A stretch of DNA of 64,000 nt, taken from assembly GCF_013410565.1 (NCBI RefSeq), contig NZ_JACCFO010000001.1:5642001-5706000 (forward strand). Reading direction: 5' to 3'. Position numbers and translations under genes: made by a program. How positions within the stretch are numbered: the stretch's first letter is position 1; each line of letters opens with the position of its first letter. The notes beneath the pieces are model-generated. The model had not been told where the DNA came from and made no database searches. It worked only from the letters and a program-made list of their open reading frames with translations. The stretch comes from Streptomonospora nanhaiensis. GTDB taxonomy: Bacteria > Actinomycetota > Actinomycetes > Streptosporangiales > Streptosporangiaceae. Below, in pieces: positions 26,346 through 34,441 of this stretch.

Positions 26346-27143
26346 TCAGCGCCGGGGGTCGCCCGGGTGCAGGTCATAGGGGGGAGTGGCGGGGGCGTTT
26401 GCGGCGCTGTAGGAATCGTGCGGGCCGCGGGGCAGGCCCGAAATACCCGGCGGGGCCTGGCGGCCGCTGAGGTTGGCGAGTTCGGCGATGTTGTTGGTGA
26501 TGATCGCGTCAACGCCCATTCCGGCCAGGCGGACCATTTCCGGAAAGTCGTCGACCGTCCAGGTGGCGATCCGGTACCCGTGCCGCTGGATCTCCGCCAC
26601 GAGTTCCCGCGTCAGCAGCCGGTGCTCGGTGCTGTAGTAGCGCGGGCGCACCGACTGCCACACGTCGGGCGGCGGCAGCGAGGGCAGCTCCCAGGACAGC
26701 AGGAGGCCCGCCTGCGGCCGGTGCGCGCGCAGCGCCCGCAGGACCTCCAGGGGGCCGGTGTAGATGATGTGGTCGCCCATGCCGTGCTCGCCCACCACCG
26801 ACTCGGCCGCCAGGGCGGTCTCCAGGCGGTCGACGTCGAGCAGCAGCGCCCGCACCGGGGGGCCGGCCGCCTCGGCCAGCACCTCCATCAGGGTGGGGAT
26901 GCGCTGCTGGACGTCGTGGCCCAGCACGGCGAGGTCGGCCAGGGTGGCCTGGGACACCGGGCGCGCCAGGCGCCAGGTGTACTCCAGGGCGTGGTCGCGC
27001 ACGACGACGACGTGGCCGTCGGCGGTGGTGCGCAGGTCGACGGCCACGACGTCGGCGCCTTCGGCGAACGCCGAGCGGATGGCAGGCAGCGTGTTCTCGC
27101 GGAACCGGGTGGTGTCACCGCGGAGGGCGATCGCCAGCGTCAT
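26346..27143 (-). CDS. Glycerophosphodiester phosphodiesterase-like protein, catalytic His lost
   Basis: This 265-residue protein has the TIM-barrel layout of GDPD enzymes: RENTLPAIRSAFAEGADVVAVDL, TADGHVVVVRDH and the C-terminal ATWTVDDFPEMVRLAGMGVDAIITNN. However, the usual HRG motif reads LRG, the metal-binding Glu of the ExD pair is Ala (VAVDL), and the later ExK strand reads LLDVD. The enzyme is therefore likely inactive or altered. The last 35 residues are Pro-rich and not part of the fold. The ATG at 27143 has only a weak ribosome site. Non-catalytic GDPD homologues could act as binding proteins. Confidence 0.75.
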   Translation of the reverse strand: MTLAIALRGDTTRFRENTLPAIRSAFAEGADVVAVDLRTTADGHVVVVRDHALEYTWRLARPVSQATLADLAVLGHDVQQRIPTLMEVLAEAAGPPVRALLLDVDRLETALAAESVVGEHGMGDHIIYTGPLEVLRALRAHRPQAGLLLSWELPSLPPPDVWQSVRPRYYSTEHRLLTRELVAEIQRHGYRIATWTVDDFPEMVRLAGMGVDAIITNNIAELANLSGRQAPPGISGLPRGPHDSYSAANAPATPPYDLHPGDPRR

Positions 27144-27343
27144 GTGCCCAGTCTTTCGTTGCCCCGAGGAACCGGCGAGGGATGCCGCCGGGTGCTGCAG
27201 ACTAGAGTGCCAAAGTCCGCGCGCGCACGGGGGCGGGACCCGCAAATCCGTCTCCCCGCGCGCCCGAGTGCGACCGTCCTCACCCGGGGCGGGCCGCGTC
27301 GCACGGCGGCCGGCTGGGAAACTTGTGGTGTGTCCCGCGCGTC

Positions 27344-27357
27344 TTCACACTGGTGAA
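27344..27357. promoter_or_regulatory. TTCAC-N4-GTGAA inverted repeat before deoR-type gene
   Basis: TTCAC ACTG GTGAA lies 32 nt upstream of the DeoR-family start codon, a good place for autoregulation. Similar half-sites recur between the VOC and PhzF genes at 28910-28987. Confidence 0.5.
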
Positions 27358-27388
27358 CACGCCCCCGCATCGACTCCGAAGGCGAAGA

Positions 27389-28159
27389 ATGATCCCCGAC
27401 CAGCGCCGCGAGCACATCCTCAAGCTGCTGCAGGAGCGGCACGTGCTCAGCATCAACGAGCTGACCTCGATGCTGTCGGTGTCGCACATGACCGTGCGGC
27501 GCGACATCCAGGCGCTGGAGAACGACGGCAAGGTGCTCTCGGTCACCGGCGGGGTGCGGCTGGCGGCGCGGCTCAAGAGCGAGCCGTCCTACCTGGCCAA
27601 GGCGCAGCTGGAGGTCCCGGCCAAGCGGGCGATCACGCGGGCCGCGGCGCAGCTGGTGCGCGAGAACTTCACGATCTTCCTCGACGCCGGCACGACCTCG
27701 CTGCAGATGGTGCCCATGCTCACCGACAAGGTCGGGCTGACCGTGGTCACCAACGACTTCAACGTCGTGGGCCACCTCATGGAGTACCCCAACATCGAGC
27801 TGATCCACACCGGCGGCGTGGTCTCCCACGCCGACCACTCCTCGGTGGGGCAGTTCACCGCCGACTTCCTGCGCCGGGTCAACGTCGACATCGCGTTCAT
27901 CGCCAGCAGCTCCTGGGACGTCGACCGCGGCTCCACGACCCCCTCCGAGGCCAAGGTCGTGGCAAAGCAGCAGCTGCTGCGGATCGCCTCCAAGAGCGTC
28001 CTCACGGTCGACAGCACCAAGTACGGCAAGTTCGGGACGTTCCGGGTGGCCCGCCTGGAGGAGTTCGACCTGATCATCACCGACGACCGGCTGCCGCAGT
28101 CGGCGGTCGACGAGATCCGCGCCCAGGACGTCCGGCTGGAACTGGTCTCGCCGGACTAG
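27389..28159 (+). CDS. DeoR/GlpR-family transcriptional regulator
   Basis: This 256-residue regulator starts MIPDQRREHILKLL. Its DeoR helix-turn-helix reads INELTSMLSVSHMTVRRDIQALENDG, and the DeoRC sensor domain has DAGTTSLQMVPML, GGVVSHADHSSVG and the VDSTKYGKFG segment that binds phosphosugars in this family. Such proteins usually repress sugar or sugar-phosphate catabolism. No sugar operon follows directly. The ATG at 27389 follows a GAAGGCGAAG site. An inverted repeat just upstream suggests autoregulation. It is divergent from the phosphodiesterase-like gene. Confidence 0.92.
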   Translation: MIPDQRREHILKLLQERHVLSINELTSMLSVSHMTVRRDIQALENDGKVLSVTGGVRLAARLKSEPSYLAKAQLEVPAKRAITRAAAQLVRENFTIFLDAGTTSLQMVPMLTDKVGLTVVTNDFNVVGHLMEYPNIELIHTGGVVSHADHSSVGQFTADFLRRVNVDIAFIASSSWDVDRGSTTPSEAKVVAKQQLLRIASKSVLTVDSTKYGKFGTFRVARLEEFDLIITDDRLPQSAVDEIRAQDVRLELVSPD

Positions 28160-28276
28160 CCGCACGGGCGGCGCCGGCCGGTCCCGGCCCGGCGGCGCGG
28201 GTGTGGTCGTGGCGCGGCCCGGCGGGACGGGCGGGCGCGGCTCCGGCGAACGGCGCCGCCGCGCGGGCGCGCCCGG

Positions 28277-28684
28277 TCAGTCCTCGCTGACCAGCTCCGC
28301 CGGGCAGTACAGCTCCAACTGGATGCCGTCGGGGTCGGAGAAGGAGATCATCGACCCGTGGTCGGCGTGCACGATCGGCGAGTGGTCGATGTCGAGGTCG
28401 GTGAGGCGGTCCTCCCAGTAGTCCAGCTCACCGAGGCTGCCCACCTGGAAGGCCAGGTGGTCCATGCCGGTGTGGCGGTAGTCGAAGCTCGCCTTGAACT
28501 GGTCCCTGTGCTGGATGAACCCGAGCACGACACCGCTGGGGTGGCGGCACTCGGTGAGCAGCCACTGCTTGCCGTCCCGGGTCTTGAACTCCTTGAACCC
28601 GAGCACGGTGCGGTAGAAGTCGATGCTGGCATCGCGGTCGCGCACCGACAGGGTGATGTGCGCCAGACCGGTCACTCGGGGCAC
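28277..28684 (-). CDS. VOC-family protein (glyoxalase/dioxygenase fold)
   Basis: This 135-residue protein has the paired beta-alpha-beta-beta-beta modules of the vicinal oxygen chelate superfamily: HITLSVRDRDASIDFYRTVLGF, MDHLAFQV and FSDPDGIQLELYCP. A His near residue 8, a central His and the C-terminal Glu are the usual metal ligands. The GTG start follows an AAGAGG site. The substrate cannot be predicted; the group includes lyases, isomerases and dioxygenases. It is divergent from the PhzF gene. Confidence 0.88.
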   Translation of the reverse strand: MPRVTGLAHITLSVRDRDASIDFYRTVLGFKEFKTRDGKQWLLTECRHPSGVVLGFIQHRDQFKASFDYRHTGMDHLAFQVGSLGELDYWEDRLTDLDIDHSPIVHADHGSMISFSDPDGIQLELYCPAELVSED

Positions 28685-28909
28685 GGAGACCTCTTTTCGA
28701 CGGTCCGGTGTCCGTCTGCGGGGTGGGAACAGCGTAAGCACGGTTCCCGAGAATACGTGGGGGACCGCCACGCTCAACCCCCCCTTAATGCAGGCTTAAC
28801 GGGGCGAATGGCGCGCAGGTCGCGGGCGGTGCGGCGGCGGCTCCGCACCCCCTGCCGCCAGGGCGTTCCCGGGCCCCGCCGCGTGCTCCCATGGCGCCGC
28901 GTGAGGCTG

Positions 28910-28987
28910 TTCACACTTGGGGTGACGAAGGGCCGGGCCGGTCGCGGTGCGCGCGGACCCCGAAGAAGAACTTCACCATCGGTGAAG
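28910..28987. promoter_or_regulatory. Two inverted repeats between VOC and PhzF genes
   Basis: The 349-nt intergenic region 28685-29033 has no gene. It contains TTCACACTTGGGGTGA (28910-28925) and a perfect 7-bp inverted repeat CTTCACC-ATC-GGTGAAG (28971-28987). Both share TTCAC/GTGA half-sites with the repeat before the nearby DeoR-type gene, so they may be bound by that regulator (inference). Confidence 0.45.
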
Positions 28988-29033
28988 GAAGGGTAAGTGG
29001 AGCTTCGCGGTCGGTCCTGGCAAAATGGCGGGC

Positions 29034-29717
29034 ATGAGCACAACCACCACACTCCACGTCGTCACCGTCTTCCTCGGCGACGGCGGCACGGGCGGCAACG
29101 AACTCGGCGTCTTCCTCGGCTCGTCGGGGCTGCCCGCCGCCACCCGGCAGGCGGTCGCCGCCGACCTCGGGTTCGCCGAGACCGTCTTCGTGGAGGACAC
29201 CGCCACCGGCCGGATGCACATCCACACCCCGGCGATCGAGCTGCCGCTGGCCGGCCACCCGCTCGTGGGTACCTCCTGGCTGCTGCGCCACCAGGGGATG
29301 GGCCGCGACTCCCTGTACCCGCCGGCCGGCGTGGTGCCCACCTGGGAGGACGGCGACCACACCTGGATCCGCGCCGACCCCGCGCTGGCGCCCGAGTTCG
29401 ACACCCGCCAACTGCCCTCCCCTGCCGAGGTCGACGCCCTGGCCGGCGGCGAGCCCGGCGTCAACCTGCACGTGTGGGCGTGGGAGGACGAGACCGCCGG
29501 GCGGGTGCGCGTGCGGGTGTTCCCCGCCGAGATGGGCATCGGCGAGGACGAGGCCACGGGCGCGGCCGCACTGCGGCTGTGCGGGCTGCTGCGCCGCCCG
29601 CTGGTGATCCGCCAGGGGGTGGGGTCGCGCATCGACGCCCGGCCCGGCCCCGAGGGCACGGTCGAGATCGGCGGCCGGTGCGCCCTCCTCGACACGCGGG
29701 AGTACCGCCTGCCCTAG
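29034..29717 (+). CDS. PhzF-family isomerase-like protein
   Basis: This 227-residue protein has the PhzF signatures GGNELGVF, the AETVFVED segment with the catalytic Glu, and ELPLAGHPLVGTSWLL in its first half. The second half keeps GEDEATGAAALRL. Full PhzF proteins are about 260-300 residues, so this is a short member with a reduced second domain. PhzF itself isomerises a phenazine precursor, but most homologues have unknown substrates and no phenazine genes are present. The ATG at 29034 is preferred over the one at 29025 because of the GGCGGG spacing. Confidence 0.85.
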   Translation: MSTTTTLHVVTVFLGDGGTGGNELGVFLGSSGLPAATRQAVAADLGFAETVFVEDTATGRMHIHTPAIELPLAGHPLVGTSWLLRHQGMGRDSLYPPAGVVPTWEDGDHTWIRADPALAPEFDTRQLPSPAEVDALAGGEPGVNLHVWAWEDETAGRVRVRVFPAEMGIGEDEATGAAALRLCGLLRRPLVIRQGVGSRIDARPGPEGTVEIGGRCALLDTREYRLP

Positions 29718-29761
29718 CGCGGGCGGCGGCACGGGCCGCGCCTGATCGTCCGCGCCGCCGT

Positions 29762-30379
29762 TCAGCCCCGCGCCAGGGTGCCGTAGACGATCAGGTTGCG
29801 CTCGTAGTGGCCGGTGGCGTGGTCGAAGGCGCCCGCGCAGGTGATGAGCCGGATCTCGGGGCGCGCCACCGGGCCGTAGACCGCCTCGGTGGGAAACGCG
29901 TCCTTGTCCACCCGCTCGCTGCGCCGCACCTCGAACACCGCGTCGCGGCCGTCGGCCCGGCGCACCCGGACCTCGTCGCCGGGCCGCAGTTCGCCCAGGC
30001 GCCAGAAGACCGAGGGCCCGGTGCGGGTGTCGCGGTGCCCGCTGATGACGGCGGCCCCGGGGTCGCCGGGGGCCGGGCCCAGGGCGTACCACCCGGCCGC
30101 GCCGGTGTCCTCCAGCGGGGGCGGCGCCAGGCCGCCGGCGGAGTCCAGGCCCAGGGGCAGCAGCCGTGCGCGCAGCCCGATGGCGTCGATCTCCAGGCGG
30201 GCGGGTGCGGTGGCCGGGCGGGCTGCGCCGGCGGGCCCGGCTGGGGCGCCGTCCGGGGACGGGCGCTCGGGTCCGCGCGCGGCGGCCTCGGGGGCGGCCA
30301 CCGGGCCCAGCGAGGCGGTCAGCAGCGCGCCGGCGGCGCAGACGGCCGCCAGCGCGTGGGCCGCCGCCTCACCGGCCAC
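29762..30379 (-). CDS. Class F sortase
   Basis: This 205-residue protein has an N-terminal membrane helix, an Ala/Pro linker and a sortase barrel. The catalytic His is in ISGHRDT, the Cys in LITCAG and the Arg in HYERNLIVYG. The IGLRARLLPLGLD segment and the short size are typical of actinobacterial class F sortases. The GTG start lies 11 nt inside the previous gene, which encodes an exported protein with an xPxTG-like motif and is probably its substrate. It would join that protein to the cell wall. Confidence 0.88.
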   Translation of the reverse strand: MAGEAAAHALAAVCAAGALLTASLGPVAAPEAAARGPERPSPDGAPAGPAGAARPATAPARLEIDAIGLRARLLPLGLDSAGGLAPPPLEDTGAAGWYALGPAPGDPGAAVISGHRDTRTGPSVFWRLGELRPGDEVRVRRADGRDAVFEVRRSERVDKDAFPTEAVYGPVARPEIRLITCAGAFDHATGHYERNLIVYGTLARG

Positions 30380-30863
30380 GGCGTGCGGCGCGGCGCGCCA
30401 GGGCCAGGGCCGCGCCCGCCAGACCCAGCAGGAGCCCGGCGGCCATGGCGCGCGCCGGCTGTGCCGACTCCGGAGCGCCGCCCCCGCCGGTCTGCGGTGC
30501 GCCCGAGGGCGTGGGCGTGAGCGCGCCGCGGATGACGGTGACCTTGCCGAGAGCGGTCTCGGTGGAGGTGCCGCCGACGCATTCGGCGCGGACGGCGTAG
30601 ACGCCCGGCGGGGTGCCCGGCGCCACCACCACGGGCACGGTGCCGAAGGTGTTCACCAGTTCGGCCGAGGCGGTGCCGGGGAACACGTCGGAGGTGAACT
30701 CCACCTGCCGGGCGTCCCCCTCGCAGGCGGTGGTCAGGGTGATCGACTGGCCCGGGGCCACCGCCTCGGGGGAGACCTCGATCTGTGCGGCCTCGGCCCA
30801 GGCGGGCGCGGTGCCCGGCACGAGCGCGCCCACGGTGATTCCGGCCAGCACCCAGACCTTCAT
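30369..30863 (-). CDS. Exported protein with APQTG sorting-like signal
   Basis: This 164-residue protein has a signal peptide (MKVWVLAGITVGALVPGTAPAWA), a beta-rich domain of about 100 residues with one Cys pair (TACEGD, RAECVGG), a Thr/Pro linker, an APQTG motif, a hydrophobic helix (AAGLLLGLAGAALALA) and an Arg-rich end. The motif-helix-Arg order is that of sortase substrates, with Ala in place of the first Leu. The overlapping downstream gene is a class F sortase, which supports the pairing. Its role at the surface is not known. Confidence 0.82.
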   Translation of the reverse strand: MKVWVLAGITVGALVPGTAPAWAEAAQIEVSPEAVAPGQSITLTTACEGDARQVEFTSDVFPGTASAELVNTFGTVPVVVAPGTPPGVYAVRAECVGGTSTETALGKVTVIRGALTPTPSGAPQTGGGGAPESAQPARAMAAGLLLGLAGAALALARRAARRGR

Positions 30864-31088
30864 GTCGTCTCCCCACTGCCAAGCGTCGCCTTAGCCGAAC
30901 CATGTCACACTGAGTGAGAACGCGTCACGCACAGTTCGTGCGCGTAAGGCATCTTTTAACCGGCAAGACGGGTGAATTGACGGTGTGCGCGGGCGGCGCG
31001 GCCGGTCGGGGCGGTGTCCCCGCGGCCCGGCGGAGCCGCCCGCCGACCTAGGCTCGGGTGAGGAGTCCGAGGAGAGCGGGAGCGCGAG

Positions 31089-31724
31089 ATGTCGGCGACG
31101 AGGCTGCTGGTACTGGGCATGGTGCGGTCGTTCGGACCCGCCCACGGCTACCAGGTCCGGCGCGAGCTGCTGTCCTGGGGCGCCGACAAGTGGGCCAACG
31201 TCAAGCCCGGCTCGATCTACCACGCGCTGCGCCAGCTGCTCAAGGGCGGCATGCTGCGCAGCGCGGGGGTGGAGGAGAGCGGCGAGGGCCCCGAGCGCGC
31301 CCTGTTCGAGGTGACCGCCGCCGGCGAGGAGGAGTTCTTCCGGCTGCTCCAGGAGGCCCTGTCCGACGCCGAGGCCAAGCCGGAGTACTTCGGGGCGGCC
31401 ATCACGTTCATGACCGCGCTGCCGCGCGCCCGCGCCGTCGGGCTCCTGCGGTTCCGCCTGGAGGGGCTGGAGGCGGCCCGGCGCACGGCGGAGTCGCTGC
31501 TGGAGGCCGAGGTCATGGGCTACAAGCCGGCGCACGTGTTCGAGCTGTTCCGGTCCTGGGTGGTGGCGGCCGAGGCGAATGTGGCCTTCACCCGGGAGCT
31601 GATCGAGCGGCTGGAGGGCGGCGCCTACAGCATGGCGGGCGAGGGCGGGCGGTCGTTCGGCGAGCCGGCCGCCGCGTCGCAGGCGACGGGCGGGGTGCCC
31701 GGGGAGCGTCGCGAGACCGGGTAA
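31089..31724 (+). CDS. PadR-family transcriptional regulator
   Basis: This 211-residue protein has an N-terminal PadR winged helix (LLVLGMVRSFGPAHGYQVRRELLSW, KPGSIYHALRQLLKGGMLR) and a C-terminal helical Vir_act_alpha-type region. The ATG has a GGGAGCG site upstream. The next genes encode an ABC exporter, and two copies of a palindromic sequence lie between, the first overlapping this gene's stop codon. It most likely represses the exporter and is relieved by its substrate, as known for PadR regulators of drug pumps. Confidence 0.9.
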   Translation: MSATRLLVLGMVRSFGPAHGYQVRRELLSWGADKWANVKPGSIYHALRQLLKGGMLRSAGVEESGEGPERALFEVTAAGEEEFFRLLQEALSDAEAKPEYFGAAITFMTALPRARAVGLLRFRLEGLEAARRTAESLLEAEVMGYKPAHVFELFRSWVVAAEANVAFTRELIERLEGGAYSMAGEGGRSFGEPAAASQATGGVPGERRETG

Positions 31725-31786
31725 TCAAATTTGACTACCTGGTTCTCCGGCGGGATGATTCAAGCCGAGTAATCAAATTTGACTAC
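31721..31786 (+). promoter_or_regulatory. Twin PadR-type operators
   Basis: The 18-nt sequence GTAATCAAATTTGACTAC occurs twice, at 31721-31738 and 31769-31786. It is itself palindromic in 16 of 18 positions and very AT-rich for this genome. The first copy includes the TAA stop of the padR-type gene. Both lie before the exporter start at 31834, a typical two-site repression layout. Confidence 0.8.
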
Positions 31787-31833
31787 CGGACGCGCGGCGC
31801 CGGGCCGCCCGGCGGCCGCCCGCAGGGGGCACT

Positions 31834-32790
31834 GTGATCCACACCCGCGATCTCACCCGCAGCTTCACCACGAAGTCCGGCACCGTCCAAGCGGTGCGCG
31901 GCCTGACCCTCGACGTCGAGGCGGGCGAACTCGTCGCCTTCCTCGGCCCCAACGGGGCCGGAAAGTCCACCAGCCTGCGCATGCTCACCACGCTCCTGGC
32001 GCCCACCTCGGGCAGCGCCACCGTGGCCGGGCACGACGTGGTCGCCGACCCCCACGGGGTGCGGCGCCGCATCGGCTACGTCGGCCAGGGCCACGGCGCC
32101 GGATACGGCCAGCGCCTCGGCGAGGAACTGGTCACCCAGGGGCGGCTCTACGGGCTGACCCGCGCCGAGGCGCGCACGCGCGCCGCCCGGCTCATGGCCG
32201 ACCTGGAGTTGGAAGGGCTGGAGAAGCGCCACACCTCCCAGCTCTCCGGTGGGCAGCGGCGCCGCCTCGACATCGCCATGGGCCTCATCCACCGGCCCGA
32301 CCTGCTGTTCCTGGACGAGCCCTCCACCGGGCTCGACCCGCACAGCCGCGCCAACCTGTGGGCCCACATCGCCCGGCTGCGCGACGACTACGGCACCACG
32401 ATCTTCCTGACCACCCACTACCTGGACGAGGCCGACACCACGGCCGAACGGGTGGTGGTCATCGACCACGGCACGGTGATCGCCGACGGCACCCCCGACG
32501 ACCTCAAGGGCAAGGTGGCCGGCGACCTGGTGACCCTGGAGACCGCGAGCGAGGGCGACGCCCGCCAGGCGGCCGAGGCCGTCGCCGCGTTCGCCGCCGG
32601 CGGCTCCCTCGACACGAGCGGGCCCACGGTCCGCCTGCGCGTGGACCGGGGCGACAGCGCCCTGCCGCAGATCCTGCGCGCCGCTGACGCGCGCGGGCTG
32701 GAGTTGCGCACGGTCCAGGTCCAGCGGCCCTCGCTGGACGACGTCTTCCTCACCCTCACCGGCCGCAGCCTGCGCGAGAGCGCCGCGTGA
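31834..32790 (+). CDS. ABC exporter ATPase, DrrA type
   Basis: This 318-residue ATPase has a Walker A motif (GPNGAGKST), Q loop, signature LSGGQRRRLDIAMG, Walker B (LLFLDEPSTGLD) and switch His (TTHYLDEAD), followed by a C-terminal extension ending in LDDVFLTLTGRSLRE. This is the DrrA/NodI class that powers drug or lipid export with ABC-2 permeases. The start is GTG, after a GGGGGC site. Its stop overlaps the permease start by 4 nt. Control by the upstream PadR regulator is likely. Confidence 0.93.
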   Translation: MIHTRDLTRSFTTKSGTVQAVRGLTLDVEAGELVAFLGPNGAGKSTSLRMLTTLLAPTSGSATVAGHDVVADPHGVRRRIGYVGQGHGAGYGQRLGEELVTQGRLYGLTRAEARTRAARLMADLELEGLEKRHTSQLSGGQRRRLDIAMGLIHRPDLLFLDEPSTGLDPHSRANLWAHIARLRDDYGTTIFLTTHYLDEADTTAERVVVIDHGTVIADGTPDDLKGKVAGDLVTLETASEGDARQAAEAVAAFAAGGSLDTSGPTVRLRVDRGDSALPQILRAADARGLELRTVQVQRPSLDDVFLTLTGRSLRESAA

Positions 32791-33593
32791 GCGCCGCCGC
32801 CGCTGTTCCGCACACCCCGAAAGGCACGCAGACCCCGATGTCCTTCCTCCGCGACACCTGGATCGTCTTCCTCCGCCAACTCCGGCCCACCCTCCACGCG
32901 CCCCTGCTCGGCCTGGGGTTCAGCATGCTCCAGCCGGTGCTCTACCTGGTGCTGTTCGCACCGCTGCTGTCGGGCATGCCCGGCGCCATGGGCGACAACT
33001 CCCTCCAGTGGTTCGTGCCGGGCGTGCTCGCCATGCTCGGCCTGTTCGGCACGGCGTTCGCCGGGTTCGGGCTGCTGCCCGAGATCCGCGGCGGCGCGCA
33101 CGAGCGGATGCTGGCGACCCCGGCCAGCCGCGTGGCGCTGCTGCTGGGGCGCGTCCTGCGCGACGTGGCCGTCCTGCTCGTCCAGTCGGTGGTCATCCTG
33201 CTCGCGGTGCTGCCCTTCGGCCTGGAGGTGTCGCTGCCGGGTGCGGCGGCCGGGCTGGCCCTGCTGATGGTCCTGGGCACCGGGCTGGGGACGCTGTCCT
33301 ACCTGCTGGCGATGACGCTGCGGGAGGAGAGCATGTTCGCCGCCGCGCTCCAGACGATGATCATGCCGCTCATCCTGCTCTCAGGCGTGATGCTGCCGAT
33401 GGACCTGGCCCCGGCCTGGCTCTACGCGCTCTCCCGCGCCAACCCGGTCAGCCACGTGGTCGACGCCGAGCGCGCCCTGTTCGCGGGCGACTTCGGCGAC
33501 GTCTCGGTCCTGGCGGGAACGGGCGTGGCGGTGGCGATCGCCGCCGTCGCCCTGGCGGCGGGCACCCGGATGATGCGCCGCCTGGCGGTCTGA
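32787..33593 (+). CDS. ABC-2 type permease
   Basis: This 268-residue membrane protein has six predicted helices and the ABC-2 pattern (LQPVLYLVLFAPLL, LPEIRGGAHERMLATPASRVALLLGRV, MIMPLILLSGVMLPMDLAPAWL, ANPVSHVVDAERAL), matching DrrB-type permeases. It would form an efflux pump with the ATPase encoded upstream; GTGA overlap couples them. The first 17 residues may not be translated: an in-frame ATG at residue 18 (MSFLRDTW) is also plausible. Confidence 0.92.
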   Translation: MSAAAAVPHTPKGTQTPMSFLRDTWIVFLRQLRPTLHAPLLGLGFSMLQPVLYLVLFAPLLSGMPGAMGDNSLQWFVPGVLAMLGLFGTAFAGFGLLPEIRGGAHERMLATPASRVALLLGRVLRDVAVLLVQSVVILLAVLPFGLEVSLPGAAAGLALLMVLGTGLGTLSYLLAMTLREESMFAAALQTMIMPLILLSGVMLPMDLAPAWLYALSRANPVSHVVDAERALFAGDFGDVSVLAGTGVAVAIAAVALAAGTRMMRRLAV

Positions 33594-33613
33594 CCCGCAC
33601 TGGGGACAGGGCA

Positions 33614-33648
33614 CCCGTGCCCCGGGACCGCGGGTCCCGGGGCACGGG
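33614..33648. terminator. Bidirectional hairpin terminator
   Basis: A perfect 16-bp stem with a 3-nt loop lies 20 nt after the permease stop, between it and the convergent lrp-type gene. Confidence 0.65.
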
Positions 33649-33816
33649 GCAGGTGCGGGCGAGGGGGAGGGCTGCCGCCCGTCCTTCGTGCGGCCGTGGA
33701 GGACGTGCGCCCCGGCCGAGGCGTGGAGCCGATGGGGCCGAGGCGCCGGTGCGGGTTGCCCGGCCGCACCGCGCCGAAGACGCGGCTCGGGAGTACTCCC
33801 TCCGGGCATGCGGCGG

Positions 33817-34251
33817 TCAGGGGCGGACGGGGCGCCAGGGGTAGGGGCTGGACAGGACCATGGTGCTGGAGGGGCGGCCGTGTTCGGCGAGGTGGTCGAT
33901 GATCCGCTCGAAGTGAGCCATGGACGCGACGGCGATGAGCAGGACGCAGCAGGCGTCGCCCGTCACCCGGTGCAGTTGCAGAATCTCCGGGCGGGACATC
34001 GCGGCCTCGTCGCGCAGCAGGCACAGCGGGCCGAAGCACTCCATGCGCACCAGCGCCGTCACCGGAAGGCCGGCCGCCGCCGGGTCGACGTGGGCGTGGT
34101 AGCCGGTGATCACGCCCCGGTCCTGGAGGCGGCGGACCCGGTCGGCCACCGCCGGAGGGGACAGGTTCACCCGGCGCGACAGCTCGTTGTAGGACAGCCG
34201 GGCATCGGCCTGGAGTTCGGCGAGGATGCGGCGGTCCACGTTGTCGAGCAT
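33817..34251 (-). CDS. Lrp/AsnC-family regulator, probably of kynurenine genes
   Basis: This 144-residue protein has the Lrp helix-turn-helix (LDNVDRRILAELQADARLSYNELSRRVNLSPPAVADRVRRL) and a RAM ligand-binding domain. The ATG at 34251 has GGGAGACC just upstream. It is divergent from tryptophan 2,3-dioxygenase and, like KynR of Proteobacteria, may sense tryptophan or kynurenine (inference from position). Confidence 0.88.
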   Translation of the reverse strand: MLDNVDRRILAELQADARLSYNELSRRVNLSPPAVADRVRRLQDRGVITGYHAHVDPAAAGLPVTALVRMECFGPLCLLRDEAAMSRPEILQLHRVTGDACCVLLIAVASMAHFERIIDHLAEHGRPSSTMVLSSPYPWRPVRP

Positions 34252-34441
34252 GGTCTCCCGATCGGCAGGGAATGGTCCCAATTCACTTATGAATGCTAAG
34301 TCCGTCCCGGTCAGGCGCTCGCGTTCGCGCTTCAGCCGACGGCGTCAACGGGAGCATCCTTGGGGGACTCCCGCCGCACCGGCCACAGGCGCGTGCGCGG
34401 CGGGCGGCGGCGACCGGCGACGGCACGAGGGGGAACGGATC

